Assembly (NCBI GenBank): GCA_900708905.1
Contig: CAADRB010000006.1
Coordinates: forward strand, 4,112,316-4,176,315
From: Hymenolepis diminuta
Taxonomy: Eukaryota; Platyhelminthes; Cestoda; Cyclophyllidea; Hymenolepididae
Length of the DNA stretch: 64,000 bases
Direction: 5' to 3'
Each line of letters begins with the position of its first letter. Within the stretch, counting starts at the first letter, position 1. Positions 25,201 to 40,200 of the stretch are shown here, piece by piece. The translations under genes and the position numbers were made by a program. The notes beneath the pieces were generated by a model, which had not been told where the DNA came from, made no database searches, and was given only the letters and a program-made list of their open reading frames with translations.

Positions 25201-28200
25201 ACTGTCACAGAACTGAAAAAGTCAATAAGATCAAGGAGAAAGATACTCGGAAAAAAATTTTTCAAACATTTCCATATCGAATTTTGATGTCAAATACATA
25301 AAATTTAACTGATCTTCTTAAGAAATTTTAAGTTAGGTAAATGAACTAAGTGATTCGATATTCGAAATAATGTTAAATGAACAATGCGAAACAATATTCT
25401 ATTGCTACTAAAAACATGGGGTTTTACCTATGGCGCCTGCCTCAAACTTAATTAATTTTTAATATAGATGGTTATTTACCTGTTTGTAAAAAAATAATCT
25501 CTATCTGACTAAGTTTCTAATTTCAATGTTATTACCCTGCTTTACTTCATTTAAGCTTATTTCTTCAGGCGACATCACGATTATTTGCGATTTCTACATA
25601 GGTATCCTTCCCCTGTCATATTCGTCTATCCACTCCTAGTCTATCCAAAAATCAGAGCTAACTTCTGGGTAATGTGTACTCGTCCTTCTTTATTTTGTCT
25701 CGGACACAGTAGGTTTATTTATGGGCATAAGAATTACTATTTCTAAAATAATAAAATATCTGCTGAGCTATTCACCTCCAATCCATTTGGAGGATTGAAA
25801 AGCAGTTCTCTGCCCTTAAACACGACCTCAGTTTTGTTCCTAAGTCTTCAACTAAAACAAGGAGAGAATTCAAAATCTTTCATCCCTTAATGATTTGGTT
25901 GCAGTTGAAATTCGCGGATATAGGCAAATAGTAACCCCTAGCTCATCTTTATATCCTAAACCGGTTTCTACTCTACTTTATCATAGAATATAAAATTACT
26001 TCCCGGAGTAAGTAGATCTAGTGCATTCATTTTGCGAAAGAATAAAGAATAGATTGGCGATATTTCTCCCTAGCAGTGTATGCGTTGAATGCGCTACAAA
26101 TGGAGTGGGCGGGTGCGTCTGAGATGTGATACGAGAGCGCAGTATCATGTGATCTGGACTAAATACAAGCAATGATTGGACTTTTCGTTCAACCGGCTTG
26201 TGAACCACCACCGGTTCATTTGCTGGTGGGGCAAGGATCACATGTGCGTATATATATATATTTACGTAAGCATGTAGTTCAAAACTGTTACTAATTGTGG
26301 TAACAATTGTATCCCGTCTACTGCTAGCGAAAGTGGTATCAAATCAATATATGAAATTGAGAGCATCGCCAAAACAGTCTAACTAATACGCGAATGTGGA
26401 GCTCTTCTGACATACTTCTGACACATCGAAATCGGTGAGAGCTCAGATACTGACTGTCATCACCAATGGGATACAAGATATCGCCACAGTGATTGGTCAG
26501 GCGTTCATACTCGTTACAAGTTTCTATGTCACCTCGTTATTTTTAAAATAAAGTACAAAATAACCTTCTCCTGAATTATCGATTATTAATCTCGTTTTTC
26601 TTCTCATTACTTAGAACCAAGACATTCATTGCGGGATAACTTTTATAGGCCATAAAAAGAATCCCTTACAAGAAATTAATGAAAAGTTGCATGAAGGTTA
26701 TGTTATCAATAAAATATGTCTCCCGACATGATTAACCGACCGCAAGAGCATTATTAAGAAGCTTCGAGTTCATTTTTCAGATACAGAAACAAATTAATTA
26801 TGAAAGAGACGCTATCCCTGCTTAGTAGTAACAGCCCAAGTTTAAGGAGAAAGTCATACTTTCTATGCTTGAAACTGATCTTTTTCTCACCAAATATGTC
26901 CAAAGTGAACATCCATATTATAACCTTAATGATAAATGTATTTGACACCCAAAGATGCTCTCGTTAATACAATACCTCGTGATTTTTCAACTATCGGCGA
27001 AATTGAGTGGGAGTGAAGCAGTGGTCTCTCATACTATTCGAATGCATCATTAATGTGATCTAGTTGAGCTCCTCTATACTCAGAATGCTACTTCCAAGAC
27101 TCTGGGTTCAGCCACTTCGTTGTGCCAAGTTAATTAATTTGTCCAACTTGTTACACTTTGTCTTGAATATTTTGAACCCATAATTAAGCGCCTATAGCGT
27201 TAGCTTTAATCACCCATGGGTTAAGATCAGCTCTCAGGATTAATCTTCGAAAACTAGATAAATGCAAGTGTAGCGGACCCAACCCGACCTGAGCTATTTT
27301 GATCACTTATCTGAATACCTGTCGGGAACTTTGATACTGCATAAGACATGCGCTTGGCTGCCAGGAGAAGTGCTTGATCTCGATTCGTTAATTGTCATCT
27401 GACTGACCCGGAACGTTTACTCAATGTTTTCAACATGTGTTAAGCAAACGCCGTACAATAAGATGGTACGACACAATATTGGATTTGTGATAAATTCATG
27501 CTATTGTCCCATTCTCAGTTCTATTTTCGAAAATAATTTGTACCGACTGAATTTAGAAGAACCAGATCGACTGAGTTGATTAAATAAGCGGATTAATTTT
27601 GCACTTTTTTCGCATTTAATCATATGGACAAATGAGCAAATCTACAACACAAATATAATATGAGCGAATGACTTGCCCTTATTTGATTGTACTTTTCCTT
27701 TGCTTCCCGCTCTCCCGCCTCCAACTCATCGATATCCTTTTGATGTTTCTCCTTCAACCGCCTGAAATGTGAAAGCAAGATAAACACAAAGGTGAGAAAG
27801 CGGATGAGTAGGGCTTTTATCCTTCAGATCAAGATGACAAATCTATCGATCATGGAGATTATATGGAAAAGAGATAGAATGAGTGGGAATAATTAGTAAA
27901 TCGTAATCTCTATCTAAATATATAGGATTAGACCAATCTAGAGTAACTCTATTCCGATAGTAAAGTTAATTTTGTAGCCAGGCCAAGATAGGCTAAATAA
28001 TCCCTCATAGAAGTGATGATCTTCCTAAGGCTATCGGGAAACAGCAGTCTTTAATGAATGAGAAGGCCAATAGTTAGGTAGGATCACAAGTTTAATGGAC
28101 GATTTGAATATGATTAATAAAGAAAAAGATGAAGGATTAGGAATAAAAATCAGGAGGAGAGGCATCAGTACCAAGCTAGGGCAATCCGGATTGTGAGGAA

Positions 28201-31200
28201 CAGGTGAAATTAGGTACATAAGGCAGTAGACTGATTTTGCTTTCTTTGTTTACTGACAGGCAATTGACGAGGAATATTTATGAGCATTATACAGAGAAAC
28301 TGAGTAGGCCTATGGGTCAGGGTGAACAGACACTACAAATATACATAAATGTAAAGCAGAGTATGGGCATGAGAGTGCGGGCAAATAGTGTAGAAGCTCT
28401 AAAGAAGAAAAACCGGAAGGATGGCAAATTTTACCAGTCCATTTGAACCAAAGATCAGTGAATGCCCATATTAGAAAAACAAGATTCTGACCGGGGATAA
28501 GTAACTCTCAATGCAACATTTAGGGAAGGGAGAATAGGAAGAATGTGAAACATTGAGATTTCATTCTTAAAAAGGTGAATATTTCTTAAACACTGGAGCT
28601 CTGGTTGCTGCCCTTTTACTATCTAGAGCTCCAGAAAGTTGGGAGAATCAACTTAGTTTGAAGATTAGTTTTCAAGGTAAAATTATGAGATTACTCGATT
28701 TGGATATCAGTTTCCATTTACAAAGGATCACATTCACTGAAATTTTCATTTTTGTTTATTTTACAGGCCGCTTCTAATTTGTAACATTAGATGAAGGGGT
28801 ACATCCCAACATTTACAACTAATCAGAGCTCAATTGGGTAAATAAGATTGTATACACAAGAACATTTTTCCTGGACTGTTGAAGTCAGGGGTTTGGAATT
28901 ATTTAGAGTAATCCTTTGCACCTAAATTATGAATTTAAACGCAGGAGAATAAGAGTAGCTACGCAAAAAATTATCGTCTAAATAAGTAAATGGTACTTCT
29001 AAGGGACAATTTCCAAGCTTTTCTCGACAACAATGCGAATTCAGTAAAACAAATTTCGATATATAAAAGCATACATAACAATAAGAAAATTCATTCATTG
29101 CCTACAAACGACATTAGTTTATAACTATGAAAATATGAGTTGACAGACAGATATAGAGGATCATCAAGAAGATAAGTGATAGACAATTTAATCTGTGGGC
29201 ATACGATTTCCCTTTTCTGCAGCTAATTCACCGGAGTTGATGAGAGCACGATGTATGTAGGGAGTGCTCAAAGTCAGCGCTTAAGTATAGACTGCCATCG
29301 CTGATCGAATTAGTGGTGTCCCCATAGTGATTGGCCAATGTATTCCCATGATTCATTGATATCTCTCCTTACCATTCGTTCGTCGGTCATCTCCATCGTC
29401 ATTCATTGATTTCCTCCTTTCCGTAATCACCTCCGGTAAGGTCAGATCAAGAGAATCAGGACAGCCATTAGAGTTAGTGGTTTAAATTGACATGGAGTCC
29501 AAAGTAGCTCTAATCCTAAGCCACGTGGCCTTTACAATCTGACTTCGACTAGCAGGGCAAAATACCCTTTCCAAATCAGAAGAACGAAAGATAAGGTGGA
29601 CGGGTGGGGTAGTGGATTTTGGAGGGATGGCTAACAGCTATGATTTTGGTGCCTATAGACAAGGTTATTTATATAAGGAGAAAGCCTGGGAACAAGGAAT
29701 TAGAGGATATGGGTTGAGACTTTTCAACAAAGGAACTCCCAACGTGTTGCGAGAAAGTCAGCATGAATTCATAGACTGTTTGGTTGAGCTATAGGAACAA
29801 TGACAGTCTCAGTGCAATATATAAAACCAGCTTATATCGATCGTACGAGTTGGCTAGGTATGGGAGAGTTTGATAATTTATTATTATCAAAAGGAGACAA
29901 ATACATCAGAAAAATTTTAATTAACTTGAGAATTAGGGAACCACTACAGATCGAGTGTCTTCTTACTTCCTTATACACAAAAGCCGATGTTTAAATATCA
30001 CTTTGGTAGCAGCGGCATTATTTTGTGTCAACCCTAATATTTGCATGAGTTGGTTATAAAGAAAGAGGGTAACCATCGGCAACAATAACGCAATTCTTCC
30101 ACACTACTTTGAGTGCAATCACGAGTGATAATCATGAATTTGGACCCTTTGAATGCTAGCAAACACACACACTGACGTTCACACCATAATTCTCCAAATT
30201 CATTTGAATTCCTGAGTAGTTACATACTCATCTCATTGAGTGAAAGAGCTCATAAAGTAGATCTGAAGTTGCGGAGTGATTTCAGTCCCGCGGTTCTCCA
30301 GATCATTAAATTACACCAAATTAGATTATTTTGATGTGAATACAGAGAATAAAGTGAAAGCCGAATCAATCAATGTTGTTTGATATGAGTGTTTGAGGTT
30401 TAGAGCAAGTGTAAAAAAGAGTACCATCTAATATTTTTCGTTCAGTGTGTGTGGGTTTCTCTGTCGGAGACACTCCATAATAATGTCAAATTATGTATAT
30501 ATAAGTAAAGATCGGCGTAAAACGGATCACAAATTCCAGAGAATATTCTGTCTTGTGAGCTCTTGTTTGGAATAGATAATAAGAATTCAAATTTCCTCCA
30601 TTTGCGACATGATCATCCTCATTGATTAATAGTTTATCAGACTTTCTTTACAACATGACTAGCTTGAAGAGCAAAGCTCCACAATAACTATTTTTATTGA
30701 TAAATATTTGGATAAAATTAGCTTCTATAGATACAAGTATTTAGTGTCCAGATATTAATAGGCATACTTTGTTCAACCTTCTTCTAAGAGCGAGTTAAAT
30801 AGAATTGAATCGTTGCATTACTCTTTTCATTCATCAATCTCCAATTCTTGAGAACTATTAATACAATAAATAAAATCCACTATGACACGCGGTGCATTAA
30901 GGCTACCAGTGATAGCTAAATGTGTAGACGGGTCCACTTGAAACCTTTAAATTATGTGCATAATAATACATGCTCGCATACGTTTAAAGGATTTGAGTCA
31001 ATTAAGAGAGAAGGTTACGCAATGCAGAGGCACTCTACGCGGCACATTTTCTATGCAGTACGGAGTGCTATAAACACATAGAATCCCCCAAGGGTGTGGT
31101 ATAACTAGAGGTCTTTTATTAATCTCGTGACTTGTAGACTGTCCATCTGAAAATAGACCATCTGTCTGAATATATTTAACTTTATAAAAGTACAACTGTT

Positions 31201-34200
31201 TCTGTACAGAGTAATTTCCTATAAAGATTTCCAGACGTTCAACTCTTCAACACCGAACAAAATTATCTGTACAGTATAAACTTTAAAAGATATTTACTCG
31301 AGTACAAAGGCGACGAATTTTTATAAAGAACACGCTTAGATTAACGTAATGACTTGCCGTGCAAAACTCAAGACCACAGGTTCAACGATTAATTCCCGAG
31401 TGGTATAGGGAAATGGAGGTGAATAATGTTCCATTTTGTTAAAGCTGATTAACGCGTATTTTATTTTTGGGGAATCAACTCTTAGTATTTAAAAAAGAGT
31501 AAAGACGATAAATTAAAATGCAAGGAAAATCAGACTTGTTCATTGTAGATATGGCTGAAGACCATAAATTCCGGACTTTATTCGAAAGGACTTCGAAATG
31601 AAATGTCCGATAAACACTCATAGGCCTTTCAGTATTTTCAAATGCTCTCCAATTTAAGGTAGTGAGGTTAATGTTTTGATCAAAAACTGATCGTTTAAAA
31701 CAAAGCAAAGATTAGCTAATTTATATACATGTAGTTCTTCTAATGCGTATTTGACTATTTAAATTTGATAAGAAAGCAAGCGCAAATAGTGCTCAAGCTA
31801 TTGACGGATTGAATAAGTCTCCACGATCACTGGTGCTTGTAATGTGAAACACTCACTGATAATCATACATATTTCTAAACTCTTTATTGGCCCCTGGTTC
31901 TTCCCTCATTTCTGGATACCTTCGTCATCCATAGTCAATCTAGTCTTCTATTTTCAGGTCATAAGTCAGGATAGGTTGCTAGAACTAGGTCGATCCTGGG
32001 GCTAGCGATCCTAGCTGATAGGAACTAGCTATCACAATACATTTTAGCGGAAACAAAATTTAGATATTCTACTGCCATTCGGGTCATTATGAGGTAATAT
32101 AACTAATAGTGTAAGGGTTTCGAAATGCCATTGATAAAACACATAGCATTCACTCACTTAATTCTCTCGCGGGTATTGTTCTCAGCCTCCTCACGAATAT
32201 GACTTGATTCCTCCTCCAGTCGCCGAATCGCAGCTTCTAACTGACGATCCCTTTCCTTCCGAAGCTTTTCCGCAATTTCAACTTCGCGTTCTTGTATTTC
32301 CACCTTAAGCTGACTACGAACAGACTCTGCAATACCAGCTTTTTCGCATTCCAATTGGTTTTGGAGTTTCAGTAAATCAGCCTAGAAAAAAGTCCAATTA
32401 ATAGGAATGCTATTCTTTTGGAATTGCCTGAAAATCTTCTGTTAATCCGTGTTGATGATACTTAAGTGTACACGCCAGAGATAATGATTATCAATAAATT
32501 GAATTTACAATTGGCTTATTTGTTTGATTCACTTATTGATTTTCACAATAAACCATTTTAAAGGACCCGATTTAAATGAATGATAAGCGTCTATTTATTT
32601 ATAAAAATGGTAAATTTTATACTATTCGTACAAGCAGAGAAACAGTAAGGAAATTTGGTGCATGAGGTTCTGGATTTCCATCAGTTGATTGATCAGTCTA
32701 TATTAAAATTATATACTGATATTTTATAAAAATTTTCGCGTATTGTTTGAGGATATCCGTCTGTAAACGTCATGACTGAATATGCGTCACCTCAAATGTC
32801 ACTCTAAGACTGATATTAAAGTTAATGAAAGAATCAGAGATGTGAGTATAATATATTATTACACTAAACTTGAAGCATCCGAAAATTGGGTGCATTGTAC
32901 ATATTTAATAGTGATCACGTCCATAGTGAAAAATTATTGCTTTAGTGCGAACATTCACATACAGCTGACAGCTGTGTATTTCACTTTTCCTGTGTAGGTT
33001 CCACTGAGGTGGATTTTACGCTTTTAGGGGTGAGAATCAACTTTGATGGGTGTTTCGGCTATGACCGACCGGTTGCAAATTATAGTGCGTTGCTAATTGA
33101 TTGACTTATCGTAGCGAGTGCTTTGTGTATATTTTCCCTTTAAAATAACTTAACCAGTTGTAAAATAAAAGGAAAATAGAAATATCCTAACCTTGCAGGA
33201 CTAAGATATTTGAATCTTAATTCCCCTTCCCCTCTTTAAATGTAATATTAGATTACATATTGGGAAAACCCTAACTGGTCATGTTTTTATCAGTCTATAG
33301 ATTGGGATTTTACAGGATAAATTGATAAAGCTTTTTCCACATCTGCTTTCGAGCTTCATTATTCAAAATATAATTAACTCGAAATTGAAGGAGAATGACT
33401 GCAGTCAAAGATCAGCAAGATAAGGAACGAAAATATAAAAATAGAACCAAAAAAAGAACACAGATATCTCGGCCTAGGAAAACTCAATTAAGGAAATGGA
33501 GAGAGAATCCATTAGAAGGAATATACATGGTTTCGAGCTGTTAAACCAAAAATAAGAGGAGGAGGAGGAGGAAGGAATATTGCCAAAAAAATCTAAGATA
33601 ATGAGTGGCGACTAACTTTCTATTATAAAAGCTGTTGAACAATGAGCTTACTTCATATTCAGTCTTCAGCTTATTCTTCATCTGCTCAATCTCTTGATGC
33701 TGCTTTTGGCCTGTCTCTTTGAGTTCAATATTGAGTCGAGTAATCTGTTCTACCAACTCTGAACGTTCACGGACCATTTGACTCATAATTCGCTCTTTAT
33801 CCTCTTCTACCTCTTTGATCAGTTTCTTTCGTAAATTTTCCCATGTTTTACGATCCTCCTCCATTAAGGATTCATACCTGCAAGCAATAACAAAACATAT
33901 TAGGTGGATATTCTAGAGTAGTAATATGAGGTCTCATTAACAGAAAAAAAGCAAAAGACCTTAATGATTTATTATATAATTCTAAGAGTGAAAAAAATGT
34001 ATGTTTTTGATAGGGAGGCGAAAGTTTACTCCAGCGTGTACCGGAAGTGTAATTACATACCATCGCTATGCCACTTCCACGTCATTACAGTGGGAGGTCA
34101 TGATAATGACGAGGTCAATCCTCATTTATCGATTGGTCCATTATCTGACCAATCATATTGTGCCACATCAATGATTGGCTCAGTCTTCTCCGGCCAAGTA

Positions 34201-37200
34201 CAACGCAAACGCAATACCAAATATATAAATAGCCTCATAATTTGGTCAATAAATGTCTGGTTTTGTTTATTTGCCAGATTAGTCAGGTCTGGTTAGATCT
34301 CTCCGTCTCTCTGGCGTCCGAGCAAGTGTAGTAAACCTCGTAACAATGGGCTTCACCTACACGATAACATCTTGGCTACACGTTATAACATTATTTTGAT
34401 CGATTCCCTTAAAATATGCTAAAATACTGATTACTTCATACTGTTAGCAGAAAAGTGAACGAAGAAGGTCATCGCTCGTGTCGAAATAAAATCCCAAATC
34501 CTCATACACACCCTCCATCTTCATTAAAAGTAGAAATCCTACATTTAAATGTTCCAAATAATCAAATTTATATAATTCGGTTGTAACTGATGAACATAGA
34601 AGATATTCAAAAAACAACCCGATTTCATTTCTACTTTAATTTCAAATGTTTCTTTTCTATTATCCACTTTTAGTAGACAGAATCCACACCAAAGCCTCTT
34701 TAAGTAAAAAATCCTCATAATTTTGACAAGTGGACTTTGATCTCCTGATATTGGGCTTAGATGAGGTGTCCATTATTATAAAGTAAAAATGTGCTTCGTT
34801 TTTCGGACTATTGCAGATTATAAATAATCTGTGCTGAGATAAAATTCTTTTAATTAATTAACAAAGCCTTACCTCTCTCACGTTTTATTTATGACTAAAT
34901 TAAATCCTCCCAAAGTCATGCCTTCTTTCAAAATATCAATACATCTCTACCGGAGTTTGATTGGATAGCATATATGTCATCTACTTAATATTTGGCATTT
35001 TTGACAGCATTATGTATATTCAGAGCTTTCTCACAGCCATTGAATAATGTGAATGAAATAAGCATCAAGTTTTCATCTCCCTGTCCTGTATATGACGATG
35101 ATGACCCTGAAGAATCATTTTTTTCCAATTCGTAGAGAAATGAAAAAATATGCTATTCCAAAGGTGCAACGAAATGCTAATCGGGATTATAAACAGCTCC
35201 ATGTTTTGCAGTAAAGTAAATATCTAGAGATTGCGAATGTTCATTCACTTACTTCTTCAGTTTCATTTTATTCGAGTTATATTTTTATAACTCATTTTGG
35301 TGTCTCCGTCTGCAATATTTCTAATATATTTACGAAAGGGAGTTGGTAGTACCCACATTAAAAATACTTAATGAGAAAGAATAGTAGTTTGCCAACATAA
35401 TTCAATTTTATCGTCTTAGGGATTAATTTTATGAATCGCATTATGTTTACGAATTATTCATATTAAACATATTTCGCGACCATGCAATTGTTTCGGTTGC
35501 CAAATTTTGAAGAATGCTCTGAAGCATATGAAATAGGTTCGAGTCTAATTATCCGATGTCAATCAAAAGATGTAAAGGACCTCAACCTCGACAAAAACAT
35601 GCCTGAAACTTGATATTTCATACTGCTGGGCGAATTTACGCTTTGAAATATGTATGGAAATAAAAAATATTTTGTTGTCAATCTTATTGTGAAGACTCCA
35701 CCAAATGAATCTGAATGGTAGTGATCATGGAAACAAACGCGTATGTGATTATTTAATTTGGAATCCAAGTTCATACTAGCCCATCTATGAGGGTGACGTG
35801 CTTTATTCAAATCCTTCAAAGATGGTTTCCATAACAATAACTAAAATAACGAAATTCGAGTCGATTTTAACTGTGTAATATTAGAAAAGAACCATTTCAT
35901 ACTTTTTTTTATAAATAATTAACTTTACTTTCCTCTGGTAAATACATTATTTATTTTGCGAATAAATTAAGTGCTTGTTGCTTGTTGCTTAAGTCTACTC
36001 TAATAAGTTGGATTGACCTCTGCTCAATGTTTGTGGGTAATTTCAAAGTTATCATAAGGAAAGACGGAGAAATAAATGGTGTTTTGATTAGGATTGGGAT
36101 TATTTTCCCAAGACGTCTGATGATTAAGAATTCCTAAAGGTAAAATGTTCGATTCCACAGTGATTCTAATTGAAAACTTTCCATTATTGACTTTTGAAAA
36201 ATCGTACCAAATAATGGCTTGTCTTAATTTCTTTAAATTACTTATCTATTCGTCTTTGAAATTCAAATGCTACGTTTTGAGCCTCATCCTGCTCTACCTA
36301 GTCACTTAATTTCAGTTTACCAGTTACGAAACTGACGATTTCTCGCCGTTCTCTTCTGAGTCAAACATTCAGTATGGGCAATAAATGACGAATTCTAAAC
36401 TACAGCCTTCTCTATAAATATCAGCATTAATCATTTGGAGAAGAGGCCATTCAATAACTATTATATTTTACAACCAGAATTCAAATTCACGTTGTTACTT
36501 GTCAAGCTTTCAACCGTTTTTGATTAATCACTTATCACTTGGTATTGCTTTTAATTTTGCAAACTACTCCATAAATGATAGATTCTCAACTAGGGAATTG
36601 ATAGAGATAGTGAACGTTAGTTAACGACCTCAACAACAACACCCTACTCAGGCCACTCGAATGTGCAAACAGATACCCACATAGCTATCATTCGCCACCG
36701 AAGGCATAGACGGACATTTCTGATATCTCATGAAGAAATTTTTGCTAATAAGTGTAATATTTCCATTAATGCAATGAGATCACTCTCCCAGACACCTCAG
36801 AACTATTCTATCGATTTGACTTATTTCTTCTTTGTGGTTACTTGGTTCACATAACATCACCGTTATACCAGGAACCATGAAGGTGACTTATTTTATCTCA
36901 TGATAGTTTTATTGGACTGACTAGATTTACAATGTGCTGTGGAATAAGCTTAGTAAACATAATTCAAAGTCCATTGATCTTAATATAGATTTACCTTTCT
37001 GCCACCAGTTTTCTTTCCTGAGCGCAAATCTCTTCCCGTTCTTTGTTGAATTTTGCTCGTAGCTCCTCTATCTTTTGAGAGTACTGTTCGGAGGCACGAG
37101 CATCAGCTGCTTCCAGTTGTTCCTTGTAATATCGTTTCAACTCTTCGATTTCTTCCTTGTGGTTTGTTGCCATGCGCTGAATATCGCGTTCCACACTCTT

Positions 37201-40200
37201 TGCGGTTTGCTCCTGAACAAAGACATACATAAAGCGATTTATTTTTAGAACAAACTTTTGCATAACTCCTTGAAATTTCCATCATATCCAACATACACTG
37301 AAATACATTTGTTGTGATGATCATTTAACATGCCATTACTCTTTGGCGACCATGTTGATAAATTAATTTACCTTTATGGACTTCCAACCGTCTCTTGTGC
37401 GGCGTAAATTCAAGGGTAATTTGATAATATCAATGTACACTTTCGATAATTAAATGTGATTTCGCAATATTCATTAAATTAAAGTAACACTGCGAAGGTT
37501 AACATTATCAAATGTAAACATTTCTCGAAACAAGGCAAAATAAAGAAAAAAATTTTGATTATCGGATCTTTTTGTAGTATATGATCAATACCAAGTGTCA
37601 ATCAGATATGGTATAAAAACTGTATTGATGACCATTCGTTAAAATATTGGAGGTTATGGCTGCGTCCGCTCCTGCACATTAATAATTCATCTACTTCTTG
37701 TAATGTTCTTATCTATATCATAAATTCATTTCTTGAGACTAGATATCGACAAAATCAAATGCTAAATCTTGAAAATCTGATCCCAAGACCGACTCTCATT
37801 TGAGTTAAATCAGGGATCGGTTTCAGAGAGGCTCATAAATGGAAGAATTTTGGAGAGGTCACGTTTCAATGCCTAATTTTTAACAAATATTCCTCAAACG
37901 AATTGAAAAAAACGTTTTACAACACTTATCGTCGATTGAGAGAAGAAACATTGAAAAAGCAGTCATGGCATAGAGCTCCCTTGAGAAGAATAGAGGTAAA
38001 TTCCTATACTGTACTTCTAGCCTCTATGTTTTTCTTTACAACTGAGATTAGATTGCTAATTCGGTGTCAGCATCGATATCAAGAGAGTAAGCTGAATAAG
38101 TGCTTGTTAGCTCATAGATATGATAATCAAATGATTTTATTCCAAATTCTTGAGCTTTGACAATTAGTATAAATTATTGAATTGGTTGTCACAACAAAAC
38201 CGTGGAAACATTATCACACATTCAAATATACCTCTATTTATCAGCATTAATCTAAGCAGCCGAATATTCAACTTTAAAAATGCTTATTTACTTTGAATAT
38301 TGGTCAATATAATTATTTAAAAAGCGAAAGAATATTTTGAGATTTATATCACTACATTTGCGAGCACCTATACGATATCCATCAAAGCCATTCAGTAACG
38401 GTCACAGTAATTAGAGTTGATGGAATGAGACTTTTTTATTCAGATAGACTAAGGAACGTCCATTTTCAGAGAAAAATGAATGGTTAACTCTTTTCCTTAA
38501 TGACCAATTGGGTAAAATTATCTATCAAATTATTGATACTACAACAACAAGCATGAGTCTTGGCCGCAGTCTGAAGATGAACAGATTTATCCCTCAATTA
38601 ATCTCTAAGCCGCATGTCAGTCTAATCAATACACTGACGCATGTTGTCATCGCGTTGACTTTAATTTAAAGAACATTATCCTTTTAGTCTTTGTTGAATT
38701 AATAAATTGACTCGGTAATAAAAACACGTCAGCATTTTCCCTACAAATTTTATTCAATCAGATTTAATTGTAGGCGTAGGTTTATTACTGTGGAAGGTAA
38801 AATTTACAATAAAGAGTTTACTAGAATATCTATTTCATCTGAATGTTACACTACTCTGTACATTGAAAATTTATACAGTCTAGTTAACATGAATGAGTTT
38901 GATGAAATGCAAGTCATCCATTTATCACGGGTATTAATTTCACAACATTGCGACACGATGAGCCACAAATCGGAGGTTCCCAAAAAACAGGACTCAAGGT
39001 GTTTTGGAGAGGGATGTTTCTGGTACACACCTAGCGGCAAAATGACTAAATTGTGTATTTCGTCCTAGGTCATGTGAAGTCAGTGATAGTATCATACTAG
39101 CGAGTTCTCATCTGCGAAATACACCCAAATGAATAATTAAGAACTTAATAACTAAAACTGAACCAGCCTTTTTACGTAGCAAAGAACGTATTGCTGTAAT
39201 CGTCCAAGCTGTTGTGTCTACTGGAGTACGTTCTCTTTGAACCTGACTCCATCCGGTCCAATATTGATGTAACTTTATCGTGCAGGCAATGGGATTAATC
39301 TGCTTCTTCCTCCATTTAGGAAAGCGTTTTTCAACAATTATTTTGGGTAGACAGATGACATTATAAATTTTTCCCATATATTAGAAATACAGGAATAGAA
39401 TATCGGTAACTTTATATTTATCAAACACCAGCACAAAAGATGAGGCAGACAGAAAAAAGATAGCAAGAGGCAAGGAGAAACCGGGGCATGTTGTTAAAAC
39501 AGTTGGACACTTGAACTGACTGTCTGAATACAGTTGTTTGATGAGGCAAGAATAAAAGCTAATTATCATTCTCACGTGTACTAGACTGCGATTTATTGTC
39601 CAAGAATAACTCCCAGTTATGTAGTTTTTGGGTTTTATACATATAGAAAAACAGAATGTATACAGTAAAAAGATTATGATATTGGTTGGCTGATGCTAAA
39701 TTGTATTGCCACTGATATATTAATGATATATACAAACTAGACTGACCACTGAGGTGAAAATAGGACTAAAAGGAAGAGGGTAGGAGACCAATTACTAAAT
39801 GAAGGCTCCTTTCCTTCTCCCCATTTATATGCTACTTGGATACTGGAGAATTAATAGCAATCCGGCTGGCCAGTAATATAACATTGTCAAGACTTTATTT
39901 TTAGTTACGAATACAAAAGACCAGTGATTGAAAAATCTAGTACCCCATTAACAAAGTCCATTCACGGAATTTTCGGATATATTCTAGTTCTCTCACAATC
40001 GGTAAACGAATGTTTTTATTATGACCCGTGTACGCCAGTGGCTGAGCGGTTTGTTTACTCCATTGTGAAGTCAGAGGCCATGGATTTAATGCCCAAGATG
40101 GGTGATGGAAAACATTCTCCTAAGTGGGTCTGGAAGTTAATAAATCATCAAGTGTTTCATTCGATTCCTTGACACTCTGTCCTACCTTAGTAGTAATCCA

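Larger units (their letters stand above)
20915..27676. other. CEP131 intron 14 (6.8 kb, GC-AG)
   Basis: Contains an unrecognised minus-strand ORF (22913-23245), an LTR-like stretch plus gag relic (about 23840-24850, + strand), an inverted repeat A fragment (24985-25105), a GC-richer patch at 26.06-26.26 kb and a repeat at 26.42-26.53 kb. Confidence 0.75.

Noticed and set aside
25996..26241. Minus-strand ORF with many His/Pro/Arg, in a GC-richer patch
   Set aside because: Lacks an ATG start and any recognisable domain; the patch is more likely a repeat fragment.
33964..34296. 110-codon + strand ORF
   Set aside because: Runs across the candidate LTR with its TATA and AATAAA signals; composition is not protein-like.
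38790..39068. 92-codon + strand ORF with a Cys-containing end, considered as another gag relic
   Set aside because: The Cys/His spacing does not fit a zinc knuckle and the preceding residues do not match the gag core of the two accepted copies.
40037..40094. Genuine tRNA-Ser or tRNA-Leu gene
   Set aside because: The box A resembles these tRNAs, but the acceptor and anticodon stems cannot be formed and box B is decayed.
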